A stretch of 64,000 nt of DNA from Pseudomonas haemolytica (GCF_009659625.1 NZ_VOIW01000002.1:248001-312000), one strand, 5' to 3'; counted from the stretch's first letter, positions 1-9,583 are shown. The notes: generated by a model from the sequence alone, not told the origin. Program-made: numbers and translations.

Positions 1-2562
1 CGCGCCCATTACCTGATCGATCAGTTGCTGGATTTCGACGTAGCGCGGCATGGCGACTTCTACGGGCGGGTGACCACTCCCTACGTCAACACCCTCCCGG
101 TCGAGCGCCAACTGCCCTACCCCGGCAACCTGGACATCGAGCGTCGCACCAATGCGTTTATCCGCTGGAACGCCATGGCGATGGTCTTGCGCGCAGGCAA
201 ACACTCAGGTGTGGGTGGGCATATCGCCACCTACGCATCAGCTGCGGTGCTGTATGACGTAGGCTTCGATCATTTTTTCCGTGGCCGAACCGACACCTTC
301 GACGGCGACCTGGTGTACATCCAGGGCCACTCCTCTCCGGGCATCTATGGCCGCGCCTACCTGGAAGGCCGTATCAGCGAAGCTCAGCTCGACAACTTCC
401 GCCGCGAGGTCGGTGGCGAAGGGCTGTCTTCCTACCCGCATCCACGATTGATGCCAGACTTCTGGCAATTTCCCACCGTGTCCATGGGCCTTGGGCCGAT
501 CACCGCCGCCTACCAGGCGCGGTTCATGCGTTACCTGGAGTTTCGCGCCCTCAAGCAACATCAGGGCCGCAAGGTGTGGGCATTCCTCGGCGATGGCGAA
601 ATGGACCAGCCGGAGTCCCTGGCCGCCATCTCCCTGGCGGGCCGCGAAAAACTCGACAACCTGATCTTCGTGGTCAACTGCAACCTGCAACGCCTGGATG
701 GCCCAGTGCGCGGCAATGCCAAGGTGATCCAGGAGTTCGAAAGCCTGTATCGCGCCGCCGGCTGGAATGTGATCAAGGTGATCTGGGGCGGCGGCTGGGA
801 CGCGCTGCTGGAAAAGGACCAGAGCGGCCTGCTGCGCCAACGCATGATGGAATGCGTGGACGGCGACTACCAGAACTACAAATCCCAGAATGGCGCCTAT
901 GTGCGCGAACACTTCTTTGGCAAATACCCAGAGTTGCTGGCGCTGGTTGCGGACATGTCCGACGACGATATCTGGAAACTCTCACGGGGCGGGCATGACC
1001 CGGACAAGGTCTACAACGCCTACGCTGCCGCCGTGCGCCACAAGGGCCAGCCCACGGTGATCCTGGCCAAGACCGTCAAGGGTTTTGGCATGGGTGAAGC
1101 CGGCGAAGGCCAGAACATCAACCACCAATTGAAGAAGATGGGGGCCGACGCGGTAAAAGCCTTTCGCGACCGCTTCGGCCTGGAAGTCGCCGATGACCGG
1201 CTCGACGAAATCCCTTACCTCAAACCCGCCGCCGACAGCGAAGAAGCCCGCTACTTCGCCGCAAGGCGCCAAGCCCTGGGCGGCTATGTACCGGCGCGCC
1301 ACACGGCCGCCGCGCCGTTGCAGATCCCGGAACTGAGCGCGTTCGCCACCCAGCTCAAAGACACCGGCGAGCGCGCCATCTCCACCACCATGGCCTTTGT
1401 GCGCATCCTCGGTACCCTGCTCAAGGACCCGCAACTGGGCAAGCTGATCGTCCCCATCGTGCCGGATGAATCGCGCACGTTCGGCATGGAAAGCCTGTTC
1501 CGCCAGATCGGCATCCACTCCGCTGTCGGGCAGCTCTACACCCCACAGGACGCCGGGCAATTGAGTTACTACAAGGAGAGCAAGGACGGCCAGATCATGC
1601 AGGAAGGGCTGAACGAATCCGGCGCCATTTCTTCGTGGATAGCGGCAAGTACGTCCTACAGCAACCATGGCCTGATGACCGTGCCGTTCTATATTTTCTA
1701 TTCGATGTTCGGCTTCCAGCGCGTCGGCGACCTGGCGTGGGCGGCGGGTGATGCACGCGCGCGCGGCTTCCTGCTGGGCGCCACGGCCGGGCGCACCACG
1801 CTGATGGGCGAAGGTTTGCAGCACGACGACGGGCACAGCCATATCCTGGCGTCGGTGATTCCGTGCTGCATCGCCTATGACCCGACTTTTGCCTACGAGC
1901 TGGCGGTGATTATTCGCGAGGGCATGCGGCGCATGTATGTCGAGCAGGAGGATATCTATTACTACATCACCCTGCTCAACGAAAACTACCCGCACCCGGC
2001 GATGCCCGAAGGCGTTGAAGAAGGGATTCTCAAGGGCATGTATCCGCTGAGCACTCACCCGCAAGCGCAGGTGCAACTGATGGGCAGCGGCTCGATCTTG
2101 CGCGAAGTGATCGCCGCAGCCGAGCTGCTGGCCAAGGATTTCGCCGTGCATAGCGATGTCTGGAGCGTCACCAGCCTGACCGAGCTGCGCCGTGACGGGC
2201 ACGCCGCCGAACGTTGGAACCTGCTGCACCCGCAAAGCGAGCCGCGCCAGAGCTACGTCGAAGCCTGCCTCGCCGGGAAAACCGGAGCGGTGGTGGTGGC
2301 CACGGACTACATGAAGTTATTCGCCGACCAGATTCGCCCCTTCGTGCACGGTCGCCGTTTCGTCGCACTCGGCACCGATGGCTTCGGGCAATCGGATACC
2401 CGGGAGTCATTGCGCGAGTTCTTCGAGGTCGATCGTCACTTCATCGTTCTGGCGGCCTTGAAGGCGTTAGCAGATGACGGCGTCATAGGCCGTGACAAAA
2501 TCGTAGAGGCCATCAGCCGCTACGGGATCAACGTCGACAAGGCAGATCCCGTAGCCGTCTGA
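1..2562 (+). CDS. Homodimeric 2-oxoacid dehydrogenase E1 (AceE/MdeB type), 5' partial
   Basis: This is the ThDP-dependent E1 subunit that decarboxylates pyruvate or a related 2-oxoacid and passes the acyl group to a lipoylated E2. The reading frame is open from base 1, so the true start lies upstream; the first available in-frame start codon is a TTG at 25. The residues read clearly as the long single-chain E1 family: RWNAMAMV near the start, the ThDP motif GDGEMDQPES followed by VVNCNLQRLDGPVRGN, and later SMFGFQRVGDLAWAAGD and EGLQHDDGHSH. The family is normally about 880-890 residues and only about 35 are missing. It is clearly diverged from the usual AceE, and no E2 gene follows it. I infer a paralogue like MdeB (2-oxobutyrate/2-oxoglutarate annotations exist for that group). 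Substrate is uncertain; family assignment is firm. Confidence 0.9.
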   Translation, partial: RAHYLIDQLLDFDVARHGDFYGRVTTPYVNTLPVERQLPYPGNLDIERRTNAFIRWNAMAMVLRAGKHSGVGGHIATYASAAVLYDVGFDHFFRGRTDTFDGDLVYIQGHSSPGIYGRAYLEGRISEAQLDNFRREVGGEGLSSYPHPRLMPDFWQFPTVSMGLGPITAAYQARFMRYLEFRALKQHQGRKVWAFLGDGEMDQPESLAAISLAGREKLDNLIFVVNCNLQRLDGPVRGNAKVIQEFESLYRAAGWNVIKVIWGGGWDALLEKDQSGLLRQRMMECVDGDYQNYKSQNGAYVREHFFGKYPELLALVADMSDDDIWKLSRGGHDPDKVYNAYAAAVRHKGQPTVILAKTVKGFGMGEAGEGQNINHQLKKMGADAVKAFRDRFGLEVADDRLDEIPYLKPAADSEEARYFAARRQALGGYVPARHTAAAPLQIPELSAFATQLKDTGERAISTTMAFVRILGTLLKDPQLGKLIVPIVPDESRTFGMESLFRQIGIHSAVGQLYTPQDAGQLSYYKESKDGQIMQEGLNESGAISSWIAASTSYSNHGLMTVPFYIFYSMFGFQRVGDLAWAAGDARARGFLLGATAGRTTLMGEGLQHDDGHSHILASVIPCCIAYDPTFAYELAVIIREGMRRMYVEQEDIYYYITLLNENYPHPAMPEGVEEGILKGMYPLSTHPQAQVQLMGSGSILREVIAAAELLAKDFAVHSDVWSVTSLTELRRDGHAAERWNLLHPQSEPRQSYVEACLAGKTGAVVVATDYMKLFADQIRPFVHGRRFVALGTDGFGQSDTRESLREFFEVDRHFIVLAALKALADDGVIGRDKIVEAISRYGINVDKADPVAV

Positions 2563-2563
2563 G

Positions 2564-3376
2564 TCACTGCGCAGGCGTTGGCAGGGGCGGAATCGCCTCT
2601 GTCGGTGCCGGCAGGCTGGGATTGGTCGGCGCTGGCGCAGGCTCGGTTGCAGGCGCCGGCGTCGGTGCAGGCTCTGGGTTCGGCGCGATCGGCGCGGCCT
2701 CAGGTGGCGGTGCAAGCGGTTGCGCAGCGGCAGGCACCACCGGTGCGTCCTGCGGCGCCTCGACCTTCTCGGCTACCGGAGCGGCCTTGGGCTCAGGCAC
2801 GCCCAGATCAGCCTTGGGCTTCTCGGGAATATGCTCGGCCTGCTTCACTTCCTGGGGCAGGAATACATCCACTAATGCAAAGTAACGTTCGTAGAACTTC
2901 GGCGCCGAAACGGTCTCGCTCGCCACTTTCACCATCGAGTCATCGGTGGAGCCAATCGGCATCGACACCGAGCCCAGCACACCCACGCCAAGGCTGGCGG
3001 AGTTGTTGACCTTCTTCAGCGCATAGCGGTCCTGCAGGGCATTGGCGAACATCGTCGAGTGATTGCTGCCCTTGCCATCAGCGGCACACACCACATTGAA
3101 ACTGATCTGCAGGTGGGTTTCGCCGGTCTGCTGGAAACTCTTGTTGCCGGCCACCAGCTTCGGATCGCTGCTGGTGATGATGTAACCCTGGCTCAGCAAG
3201 GCACGGCGTGCGGCTTCGCACGCCGCCACATCGCTGACCGGGTAATCGCGGGAAAACGTACCGGAGTCGTCGAAATTCTCATGTTCATAGATAGCGGTCT
3301 TGGGTGACGAGCAGCCTGCGGCGCTCGCCAGCACCAGCGCCAACCCGAGGCTACGCAAGTGAAATGATGTCGACAT
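2564..3376 (-). CDS. DUF2242 family lipoprotein
   Basis: A 270-residue lipoprotein of unknown function. The N-terminus is a signal peptide with lipobox ASAAGC, so the mature protein should start with a lipidated Cys at about residue 22. Residues about 30-180 match the DUF2242 pattern (DVAACEAARRALLSQGY, then FNVVCAADG with a second Cys). The C-terminal 90 residues are low-complexity Pro/Ala/Glu repeats (PAPAPTNP), likely an extended linker or wall-spanning tail. It converges on the E1 gene with one base between the stop codons. The Pro-rich tail also makes the antisense frames look open, which is an artefact. Confidence 0.8.
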   Translation of the reverse strand: MSTSFHLRSLGLALVLASAAGCSSPKTAIYEHENFDDSGTFSRDYPVSDVAACEAARRALLSQGYIITSSDPKLVAGNKSFQQTGETHLQISFNVVCAADGKGSNHSTMFANALQDRYALKKVNNSASLGVGVLGSVSMPIGSTDDSMVKVASETVSAPKFYERYFALVDVFLPQEVKQAEHIPEKPKADLGVPEPKAAPVAEKVEAPQDAPVVPAAAQPLAPPPEAAPIAPNPEPAPTPAPATEPAPAPTNPSLPAPTEAIPPLPTPAQ

Positions 3377-3465
3377 TGAAAATCCTGAGGAAAACGGTCC
3401 GGACGGTATTGTGCAACAGAACGGGGCCTTGAAGCGCGCATTCCTGTCGGTGAAACGTCACAGGC

Positions 3466-4365
3466 TTAGGGAGCCACGCCGGTAGGAAAAAGCCCGGCAT
3501 ACATATGGTCGACAAATACCCGCAGTTTGGCCGAGGCATGGCGACTGGCCGGCCAAAGCAACCAGAAACTGCCACGGTGCTCGAGGTGGTCGTCCAGCAC
3601 CCTGCGCAACCGCCCTTGCTTCACCGCCTCATTGACCATGTAGTCCGGCAGGCACGCAATACCGAGCCCTTCGTGCACCACATGATTAAGGGACTCGATG
3701 GTGGTACTGACCAATGGCGCGCGCAAGTTCGGCTCTGCTGCGCCCGGTACGTGGCGCAGGGGCCAGGGCTCCAGCTTGCCGGTGGCGCAGAACTTATGCC
3801 GCAGGCAGGCGTGATGATTCAAGTCCTGCGGCTGGCGTGGAGTGCCGTATTGATCGAAGTAGCCGGGCGTGCCGACGAGGACCAATTGATAATGCCCCAA
3901 ATGGCGCGCCATCAAGCGCGAATCTTCCGGCTTGCCTGTGCGAATCACCGCGTCGAAGCCTTCCTCGATCACGTCTACCATACGGTCGGAAAAATCCACA
4001 TCCAACTCGATATCCGGGTAGGCGCGCATAAAATCGCTGATCACCGGCATCAACAACGCACGTACCTGGGGCACACTGATACGCAACTTGCCGCGAGGGG
4101 TGGCACTGGCCTCGGTCAGCTCCTGCTCGGCCGCTTCCACTTCCGCCAGGATGCGCCGCGAGCGCTCCAGGAACAGCGCGCCCTCGCTGGTCAGCGTGAT
4201 ACTGCGGGTGCTGCGATGAAACAGCCTGACACCCAAGCGCGCTTCCATCCGCGCAATGCTTTTGCCTACCGCTGAAGATGAAACGCCCAATACCCGGCCC
4301 GCTGCAGTGAAGCTACGGGTTTCCGCGACCTGCACGAATACCGAGAGGCTGCCCAGACTGTCCAT
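3466..4365 (-). CDS. LysR-family transcriptional regulator
   Basis: A 299-residue LTTR. The N-terminal winged helix reads LSVFVQVAETRSFTAAG followed by VGKSIARMEARLGVRLFHRS, the classic LTTR recognition helix; the remainder is the periplasmic-binding-like effector domain (residues about 90-295). I chose the ATG at 4365 over the longer in-frame start at 4392 because an AGAGG Shine-Dalgarno sits seven bases upstream and because LTTRs normally begin within a few residues of this point. The gene is divergent from the MFS transporter at 4481, the usual arrangement for an LTTR controlling an adjacent exporter. The effector is unknown. Confidence 0.9.
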   Translation of the reverse strand: MDSLGSLSVFVQVAETRSFTAAGRVLGVSSSAVGKSIARMEARLGVRLFHRSTRSITLTSEGALFLERSRRILAEVEAAEQELTEASATPRGKLRISVPQVRALLMPVISDFMRAYPDIELDVDFSDRMVDVIEEGFDAVIRTGKPEDSRLMARHLGHYQLVLVGTPGYFDQYGTPRQPQDLNHHACLRHKFCATGKLEPWPLRHVPGAAEPNLRAPLVSTTIESLNHVVHEGLGIACLPDYMVNEAVKQGRLRRVLDDHLEHRGSFWLLWPASRHASAKLRVFVDHMYAGLFPTGVAP

Positions 4366-4385
4366 GGTGATGCCTCTGCCAATTG

Positions 4386-4401
4386 CGGACATAAACGTCC
4401 G
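4386..4401. promoter_or_regulatory. Inverted repeat CGGAC-N6-GTCCG between LysR and MFS genes
   Basis: Perfect 5-bp arms separated by six bases, lying about 20 bp upstream of the lysR start in the 115-bp divergent region. The position and symmetry fit an LTTR operator controlling both genes. This is inference from position only. Confidence 0.35.
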
Positions 4402-4480
4402 ATAAGTTCGGAACCTTAGCCTGTTTTTCCGCGCGTCGCAGCCCCCTACCCTGCCTCCTTGCCCTTCAAGGAGAACCCTT

Positions 4481-5662
4481 ATGAACGACAGCTGCTTATT
4501 GGCCGATACAGCCCCTCAGGATGAGCCCTTGCCCCTGGCAGGTTTACTGGCCCTGGCCTCGGCAGGCTTTATCACCATCCTCACCGAAGCAATGCCCGCC
4601 GGGCTGCTACCGCAAATGGGTGTAGGGCTGGGCGTGTCCCAGGCCCTCGTCGGGCAGTTGGTGACGCTCTACGCCCTCGGCTCATTGCTCGCCGCCATCC
4701 CGCTGACCTTACTGACCCGTGGCTGGCGTCGACGACCCCTGCTGTTGATCGCCATCGGTGGCTTTGCGTTGGTTAACAGTGTTACTGCGTTTTCCAGCCA
4801 CTATGGCTTGACCTTGGTTGCACGTTTTTTTGCCGGGGTGTTCGCCGGGCTGCTATGGGCATTGCTGGCAGGTTACGCCAGCCGCATGGTCGCCCCTCAC
4901 CTGCAGGGCCGGGCAATTGCCGTGGCCATGCTCGGCGCGCCGCTGGCCTTGTCCCTTGGCGTACCCGCCGGCACCCTGCTGGGTACGCTGGTCGGTTGGC
5001 GCACCAGTTTCGCCATCATGACCGGCCTGACCCTGGTACTGATGGTGTGGGCGCGCTGGCAACTACCGGACTTCGCTGGTGAACCGGCAAGCAAACGCCT
5101 GGGCTTGCATCACGTACTGGCCTTGCCGGGAATTCGTCCGGTGCTGTGGGTGACCTTTACCTACGTATTGGCCCACAACATTCTCTATACCTATATCGCC
5201 CCCTTGCTGGTGCCCGCCGGTATCGGCAGCGGAATCGACCGAGTGTTGTTGGTATTTGGCCTGGCCGCCTTGCTGAGCCTATGGCTGGTGGGCATCTGGA
5301 TTGATCGACACCTTCGGCTGATGACCTTCATCAGTTGCACGATGTTCGCCGTGGCCGCCGTACTGCTCGGCCTCTGGCTCAGTTCGGCAATCATCATCTA
5401 CGTCAGCGTTGCGTTGTGGGGCCTAGCCTTCGGTGGCCTGCCCGCCCTGCTACAAACTGCGCTGGCCAAGTCGGCCGGCAACTCGGCCGATGCCGCGCAA
5501 TCAATGCTCGTCACGGTGTGGAACCTGGGCATCGCCGGGGGTGGATTGGCGGGTGGCCTGATGCTGCAACGTGGGGGCGTCGTGGTATTTCCATGGGCAG
5601 TTTTCGGGCTGATGCTATTGGCGCTGAGCGCAACGCTGGGCAAGGCATTGCACAGACGATGA
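4481..5662 (+). CDS. MFS transporter (AraJ/NepI-like drug:H+ antiporter type)
   Basis: A 393-residue inner membrane protein with about twelve hydrophobic segments. Residues TEAMPAGLLPQMGVGLGVS in the first helix-loop and TRGWRRRPLLLIAIGGFAL at the loop 2-3 position match the AraJ/YdhP/NepI branch of 12-TM MFS exporters (sugar, purine nucleoside or drug efflux). An AGGAGA ribosome site lies seven bases before the ATG. It is divergent from a LysR gene that probably regulates it. The substrate cannot be told from sequence. Confidence 0.85.
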   Translation: MNDSCLLADTAPQDEPLPLAGLLALASAGFITILTEAMPAGLLPQMGVGLGVSQALVGQLVTLYALGSLLAAIPLTLLTRGWRRRPLLLIAIGGFALVNSVTAFSSHYGLTLVARFFAGVFAGLLWALLAGYASRMVAPHLQGRAIAVAMLGAPLALSLGVPAGTLLGTLVGWRTSFAIMTGLTLVLMVWARWQLPDFAGEPASKRLGLHHVLALPGIRPVLWVTFTYVLAHNILYTYIAPLLVPAGIGSGIDRVLLVFGLAALLSLWLVGIWIDRHLRLMTFISCTMFAVAAVLLGLWLSSAIIIYVSVALWGLAFGGLPALLQTALAKSAGNSADAAQSMLVTVWNLGIAGGGLAGGLMLQRGGVVVFPWAVFGLMLLALSATLGKALHRR

Positions 5663-5779
5663 CAAGTTTGTTTACAACTTATTCATCAGCTTCCTATCAT
5701 CACCCTGGGTGCGTCGCTGCATAAGGTACGGCGCAGGTTAAATGCCAAGCATTGGTCGGGCCGCCAATGGAGATTTGTC

Positions 5780-7123
5780 GTGCCTGATAAACACCCCGCC
5801 ATCCCGCGCCCTCAGCGTTTGACCGAGGGCGCGCTGTCTGCCCTTGAGCGTTTTTCACGTATCGAAGCCGTGAGCGGTATCGTCCTGCTGCTGGCGGCGA
5901 TCGCGGCGCTGATCTGGGCTAACAGCCCCGCCGCCGCGACCTACGAGCATTTCTGGAACACGCCCATCACCTTGGGGCTGGGCGACTACAGCGTCACACG
6001 CTCACTGCACTTTTTGGTCAACGACGGGTTGATGACTATCTTCTTCCTGGTAGTCGGTGCCGAGATCCGTCAGGAAATCAAAGACGGCGCCCTCGCCAAC
6101 CTGAAGCTGGCCACGCTGCCGCTGGGCGCCGCGTTGGGCGGCGTGCTCATGCCTGCGCTCATCTACACCCTGCTCAACCACGGCACCGCCGCCGCGAGCG
6201 GCTGGGCCGTGCCCACCGCAACCGACATCGCCTTTGCCGTGGGCGTGCTGGCGCTGCTGGGCAAGTCGATTCCCAGTGGCGTGCGTATCCTGTTGCTGGC
6301 CCTGGCGATCATCGATGACATCGTGGCGATTCTGATCATCGCGATCTTCTTCACCGCCAGCCTCGACTACATGGGTTTGGTGATTGCCGCAGGCGGGTTG
6401 GCCCTGGTGCTGATTTTCCAGCGCATGGGCATCGGCAAGGCCGCGATCTACCTGCTGCCAGGTGCGATAGTCTGGTTTGGCCTGCTCAAGACCGGCGTGC
6501 ACCCGACCCTCGCCGGGGTGATCCTGGGCTTGATGACACCGGTCAATTCCAAGCCCACCACCGAACGCCCACTGAAGACCATCGAACGCACGTTCAACGA
6601 ACTGATGGAGCGGTTCTCACACTCGGCTGAAAGCCCGCAGCAAGTCGCCAAACCCCTAAAGCAACTGCGCGATGCCCAACGGGAAATGTTGCCGCCCGTG
6701 CAACGGGTGCAATCGGCACTGCACCCGTGGGTAGCGTTCGGCGTGATGCCGCTGTTTGCCCTGGCCAACGCTGGTGTGAGCCTGGACGGTTTCAACGTGG
6801 ATGATCCGCTGGCCCACGGTGTGTTCATGGGCGTCATCTTCGCCCTGGTGCTCGGCAAGCCGTTGGGCGTGATGCTGGCGAGCCTGGCGCTGGTCAAGCT
6901 CAACATCTGCAAACTGCCCGAAGGTGTAACCTGGACGGGCGTCGGCCTGGTCGGCCTGCTGGCGGGGATCGGTTTCACCATGTCGATCTTTATCTCTTCC
7001 CTCGCCTTCTCCGACCCAGCCTTACTGTCAGCGGCCAAGCTGAGCGTATTGGCAGCATCGACCCTGGCAGCAGTGATCGGCCTGACCTGGGGCAAGCTCA
7101 AGTTTTCAGGCAAGAACAAATAA
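5780..7123 (+). CDS. nhaA: Na+/H+ antiporter NhaA
   Basis: Electrogenic 2H+/1Na+ antiporter of the inner membrane, used for pH and sodium homeostasis. The sequence shows the family signatures [20 protein letters not shown] and the paired aspartates of the ion site in [16 protein letters not shown] (about residues 172-187), plus the C-terminal [15 protein letters not shown]. The 447-residue length is on the long side, with a hydrophilic insertion near residues 255-310. The start is a GTG at 5780: a GGAG sits seven bases upstream and the only nearby upstream ATG (5767) runs into a stop after six codons. Confidence 0.95.
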   Translation: MPDKHPAIPRPQRLTEGALSALERFSRIEAVSGIVLLLAAIAALIWANSPAAATYEHFWNTPITLGLGDYSVTRSLHFLVNDGLMTIFFLVVGAEIRQEIKDGALANLKLATLPLGAALGGVLMPALIYTLLNHGTAAASGWAVPTATDIAFAVGVLALLGKSIPSGVRILLLALAIIDDIVAILIIAIFFTASLDYMGLVIAAGGLALVLIFQRMGIGKAAIYLLPGAIVWFGLLKTGVHPTLAGVILGLMTPVNSKPTTERPLKTIERTFNELMERFSHSAESPQQVAKPLKQLRDAQREMLPPVQRVQSALHPWVAFGVMPLFALANAGVSLDGFNVDDPLAHGVFMGVIFALVLGKPLGVMLASLALVKLNICKLPEGVTWTGVGLVGLLAGIGFTMSIFISSLAFSDPALLSAAKLSVLAASTLAAVIGLTWGKLKFSGKNK

Positions 7124-7157
7124 GGCGAGTTCAGCACCCGCTTTATCGAGAGCAAAA

Positions 7158-7193
7158 AAAAGACCCCGGCCTTTTCAGGACGGGGTCTTTTTA
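7158..7193. terminator. Bidirectional rho-independent terminator
   Basis: AAAGACCCCG and CGGGGTCTTT form a 10-bp stem around a 12-nt loop with A-tract before and T-tract after. It sits between the convergent nhaA and ppiD genes and can end both. Confidence 0.85.
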
Positions 7194-7205
7194 TTCAAGC
7201 CGGCA

Positions 7206-9080
7206 TCAGTACTTCTTGATGTCTGCCTGGGTTTCCAGCTGTTTGCGATACGCCGCGAAGTCCTGCTGGCCAACACGGGAAGCGAGGAAGCGGCGGTATT
7301 GCGCCTTTTCTTCATCCGTAGGCGCTGCCGCTTCGTTGACACCGTTCAAGCGCACGAGCACCAGGCTGCCATCGCGCAGCGTCACGGTGGTGAAGGTCGG
7401 CTTGTCCTTGGCCGCAGGCTTGGGCATGCGGAACAGGGCTTGCAGCACGGCAGGGTCGATGGACTCCTGACCACGGGTAGCCGCTTCAACGACTTTCCAG
7501 GCTTGACCGTCAACCGGCTGGTCCAGCGCGGTCTTGCCCTCACGCAGGCCGGCGATCAACTCGTCAGCATGGGCTTTGGCGGCAGCGCTCGCACGCTCCT
7601 TGGTCATCTGGGTGCGAATGGCCGCAGCGACGTTCTCAAGCGGCAGTTGGGCCGGCTTGAGGTGCTCTTTGGCACGCAGCACGATGATGGTTTCCGGATC
7701 CAGCTCGATGGCGCTGCTGTTGGCACCTTCATCCAGCACTTCCGGGCTGAATGCAGCAGTGACCACGGCACGGTTGGCCGCAACGCCTTCGCCACCTTCA
7801 CGGCCAAACGGCGCGGAGGTGTGGACGGTCAGCTTCAAGTCAGACGCTGGCTGAGCCAGGTCGGAGGCTTCGAATGCCGCGTCTTCCAATTGCTTGGTCG
7901 CTTCGACAAAACGCTGCTCAACCTGCTGGGTCTTGAGCTCGCGGGTCAGCTTGTCTTTCAGGCTGGCGAACGATGGCACCTCAGGCGCTTCAACGCCCAG
8001 CAACTTGATCAAGTGCCAACCGAAGGCACTGCGCACCGGAACCGATACCTGGTCTTGCTTCAGGCCGTACAGGGCGGTTTCGAAGTCCGGGTCGTAGACG
8101 CCCGGGCCGGCAAAGCCAAGGTCGCCACCGTTGTTGGCCGAACCTGGATCCTGGGAGAACTCCTTGGCCAGGGCTTCGAACTTCTCGCCTTTGGCCAGGC
8201 GCGCCTGGATTTCCTCGATCTTGGCCTTGGCTTGAGCCTCGGTGACCTTGTCGTTGACTTCGATCAGGATGTGCGCGGCACGACGCTGTTCAGCGAGGTT
8301 GGCGGTTTCCTTCTCGTAGGCAGCCTGCAATTCATCGTCCTTGACGGTGACCTGGTCGAAGAAGGACGACTTCTTCAATTCCAGGTAGTCGATCACCACC
8401 TGGTCCGGGGTCATGAACTCTTTGGCGTGCTGGTCGTAGTAAGCCTTGACCTCATCGTCGGTGAGTTTCACCGCCGCGGGGTCAGCCTTGATATTGACGG
8501 TGGCGAAATCGCGGGTCTGTTTTTCCAGACGGGCGAATGCCAGCACCTCGGCGTCGGTCACGAAACCACTGCCGGCGATACCTGCGCGAACCTGGCCAAT
8601 CAGCATTTCCTGGGTCAGCATCTGACGGAATTGCATACGGCTATAGCCCAGTTGACGGACCACCTGGTCAAAGCGTTCGGCGTTGAACTTGCCGTCCACC
8701 TGGAATTCCGGCGTCTGCAGGATCACCTGGTCCAATGCCGCTTCCGAGAAGCCGAACTTGGAATCAGCAGCGCCTTGCAGCAGCAGCTTGCGATCGATCA
8801 GGCCCTTGAGGGCCGCGTCGCGCAGCAATTTCTCGTCCAGCAGGGAAGCATCGAAATCCTTGCCCAACTGTTGCATCAGCTGGCGACGTTGCATATCGAC
8901 GGCCTGGCTCAATTCAGTCTGGGTGATTTCCTCACCGTTGACCTTGGCCACGTCCTGCTTGTTATTACCCGAAGCCTGGAAAATAGCCTCGATACCGGTG
9001 AACGCCATCAATGCGACGATGATCCCGATAATGGTCTTGGCAATCCAGCCTTGTGAATTGTCCCTGATATTTTGCAGCAT
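7206..9080 (-). CDS. ppiD: Periplasmic folding chaperone PpiD (peptidyl-prolyl isomerase D)
   Basis: A 624-residue membrane-anchored periplasmic chaperone acting on newly exported outer membrane proteins near the Sec translocon. One N-terminal membrane anchor (about residues 13-34, TIIGIIVALMAFTGIEAIF) is followed by a SurA-like N domain (about 35-180) and a parvulin domain starting at RRAAHILIEV (about 266) and running to FGWHLIKLLG. The C-terminal third is a second SurA-like segment. The gene is the last of the tig-clpP-clpX-lon-hupB-ppiD series, all on the same strand but separated by terminators. Confidence 0.95.
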   Translation of the reverse strand: MLQNIRDNSQGWIAKTIIGIIVALMAFTGIEAIFQASGNNKQDVAKVNGEEITQTELSQAVDMQRRQLMQQLGKDFDASLLDEKLLRDAALKGLIDRKLLLQGAADSKFGFSEAALDQVILQTPEFQVDGKFNAERFDQVVRQLGYSRMQFRQMLTQEMLIGQVRAGIAGSGFVTDAEVLAFARLEKQTRDFATVNIKADPAAVKLTDDEVKAYYDQHAKEFMTPDQVVIDYLELKKSSFFDQVTVKDDELQAAYEKETANLAEQRRAAHILIEVNDKVTEAQAKAKIEEIQARLAKGEKFEALAKEFSQDPGSANNGGDLGFAGPGVYDPDFETALYGLKQDQVSVPVRSAFGWHLIKLLGVEAPEVPSFASLKDKLTRELKTQQVEQRFVEATKQLEDAAFEASDLAQPASDLKLTVHTSAPFGREGGEGVAANRAVVTAAFSPEVLDEGANSSAIELDPETIIVLRAKEHLKPAQLPLENVAAAIRTQMTKERASAAAKAHADELIAGLREGKTALDQPVDGQAWKVVEAATRGQESIDPAVLQALFRMPKPAAKDKPTFTTVTLRDGSLVLVRLNGVNEAAAPTDEEKAQYRRFLASRVGQQDFAAYRKQLETQADIKKY

Positions 9081-9142
9081 GCGTCCCCCAGAAACGGTTG
9101 AACTTCAAAAATTAGGCAACCGTGGAGCGTGGGTAGAGTCCG

Positions 9143-9175
9143 GATAGAAGAAAGGCGCATCCGAGGATGCGCCTT
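9143..9175 (-). terminator. Strong hairpin terminator after the tRNA-like element
   Basis: AAGGCGCATCC and GGATGCGCCTT form a perfect 11-bp stem with a two-base loop. On the minus strand it is followed by TTTCTTCT. It lies downstream of hupB and the tRNA-like sequence and upstream of ppiD, so it should end the hupB-region transcript. Confidence 0.75.
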
Positions 9176-9183
9176 CTCGTAAC

Positions 9184-9259
9184 TGGCGGAGCGGACGGGG
9201 GTTTGAACCCACACCCCCGGCGTGGCGACCCAATGGATACGTGGGTCAGCTGCCGCTCC
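9184..9259 (-). pseudogene. tRNA-Asp-like relic or tRNA-like structured RNA
   Basis: A 76-nt minus-strand segment with a perfect 7-bp acceptor stem (GGAGCGG/CCGCTCC), discriminator G and encoded CCA. The 3' half (CACGCCGGGGGT, then GGTTCAAACC) closely resembles the 3' half of tRNA-Asp as I remember it from Pseudomonas. The 5' half has no normal D-arm or anticodon loop: the base before the would-be anticodon is C, not U. Instead it folds into GACCCA/TGGGTC, and the T-arm is replaced by a CGGGGG/CCCCCG stem. It lies 51 nt after hupB and 9 nt before a strong terminator, so it is probably transcribed. It is either a decayed tRNA or a small RNA derived from one. Confidence 0.55.
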
Positions 9260-9310
9260 GCTGCCAGGCCGGACTGCGTCCGACCCGGGTAGGCAAGGCT
9301 TGAACGAAGC

Positions 9311-9583
9311 TTAGTTAACGGCTTCTTTCAGGGCTTTACCGGCTTTGAAACCTGGTTTCTTGGCAGCAGCGATTTGCAGTGCTTTGCCGGTCTGTGGGTT
9401 ACGGCCAGTGCGAGCTGGGCGGTCAGTCACAGAGAAAGTACCGAAGCCTACCAGTACCACGGAGTCGCCGGCCTTCAGAGCGCCAGTGACGGATTCGATT
9501 ACTGCGTCCAGCGCACGGCCAGCAGCAGCTTTCGGGATATCAGCGGATGCGGCGATAGCATCAATCAGTTCCGACTTGTTCAC
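9311..9583 (-). CDS. hupB: DNA-binding protein HU-beta
   Basis: A 90-residue nucleoid-associated histone-like protein. It begins [11 protein letters not shown] (V as initiator Met) and contains the DNA-arm motif [18 protein letters not shown], the standard HU/IHF signature. The start is a GTG at 9583 with AAGGGGA six bases upstream; the longer open frame upstream has no HU homology and would give an abnormal N-terminal extension. It follows lon and has its own strong sigma-70-like promoter. Confidence 0.95.
   Translation of the reverse strand: MNKSELIDAIAASADIPKAAAGRALDAVIESVTGALKAGDSVVLVGFGTFSVTDRPARTGRNPQTGKALQIAAAKKPGFKAGKALKEAVN

Noticed and set aside
7299..9056. 585-residue plus-strand open frame opposite ppiD
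   Set aside because: Antisense shadow of ppiD; no recognisable motifs.
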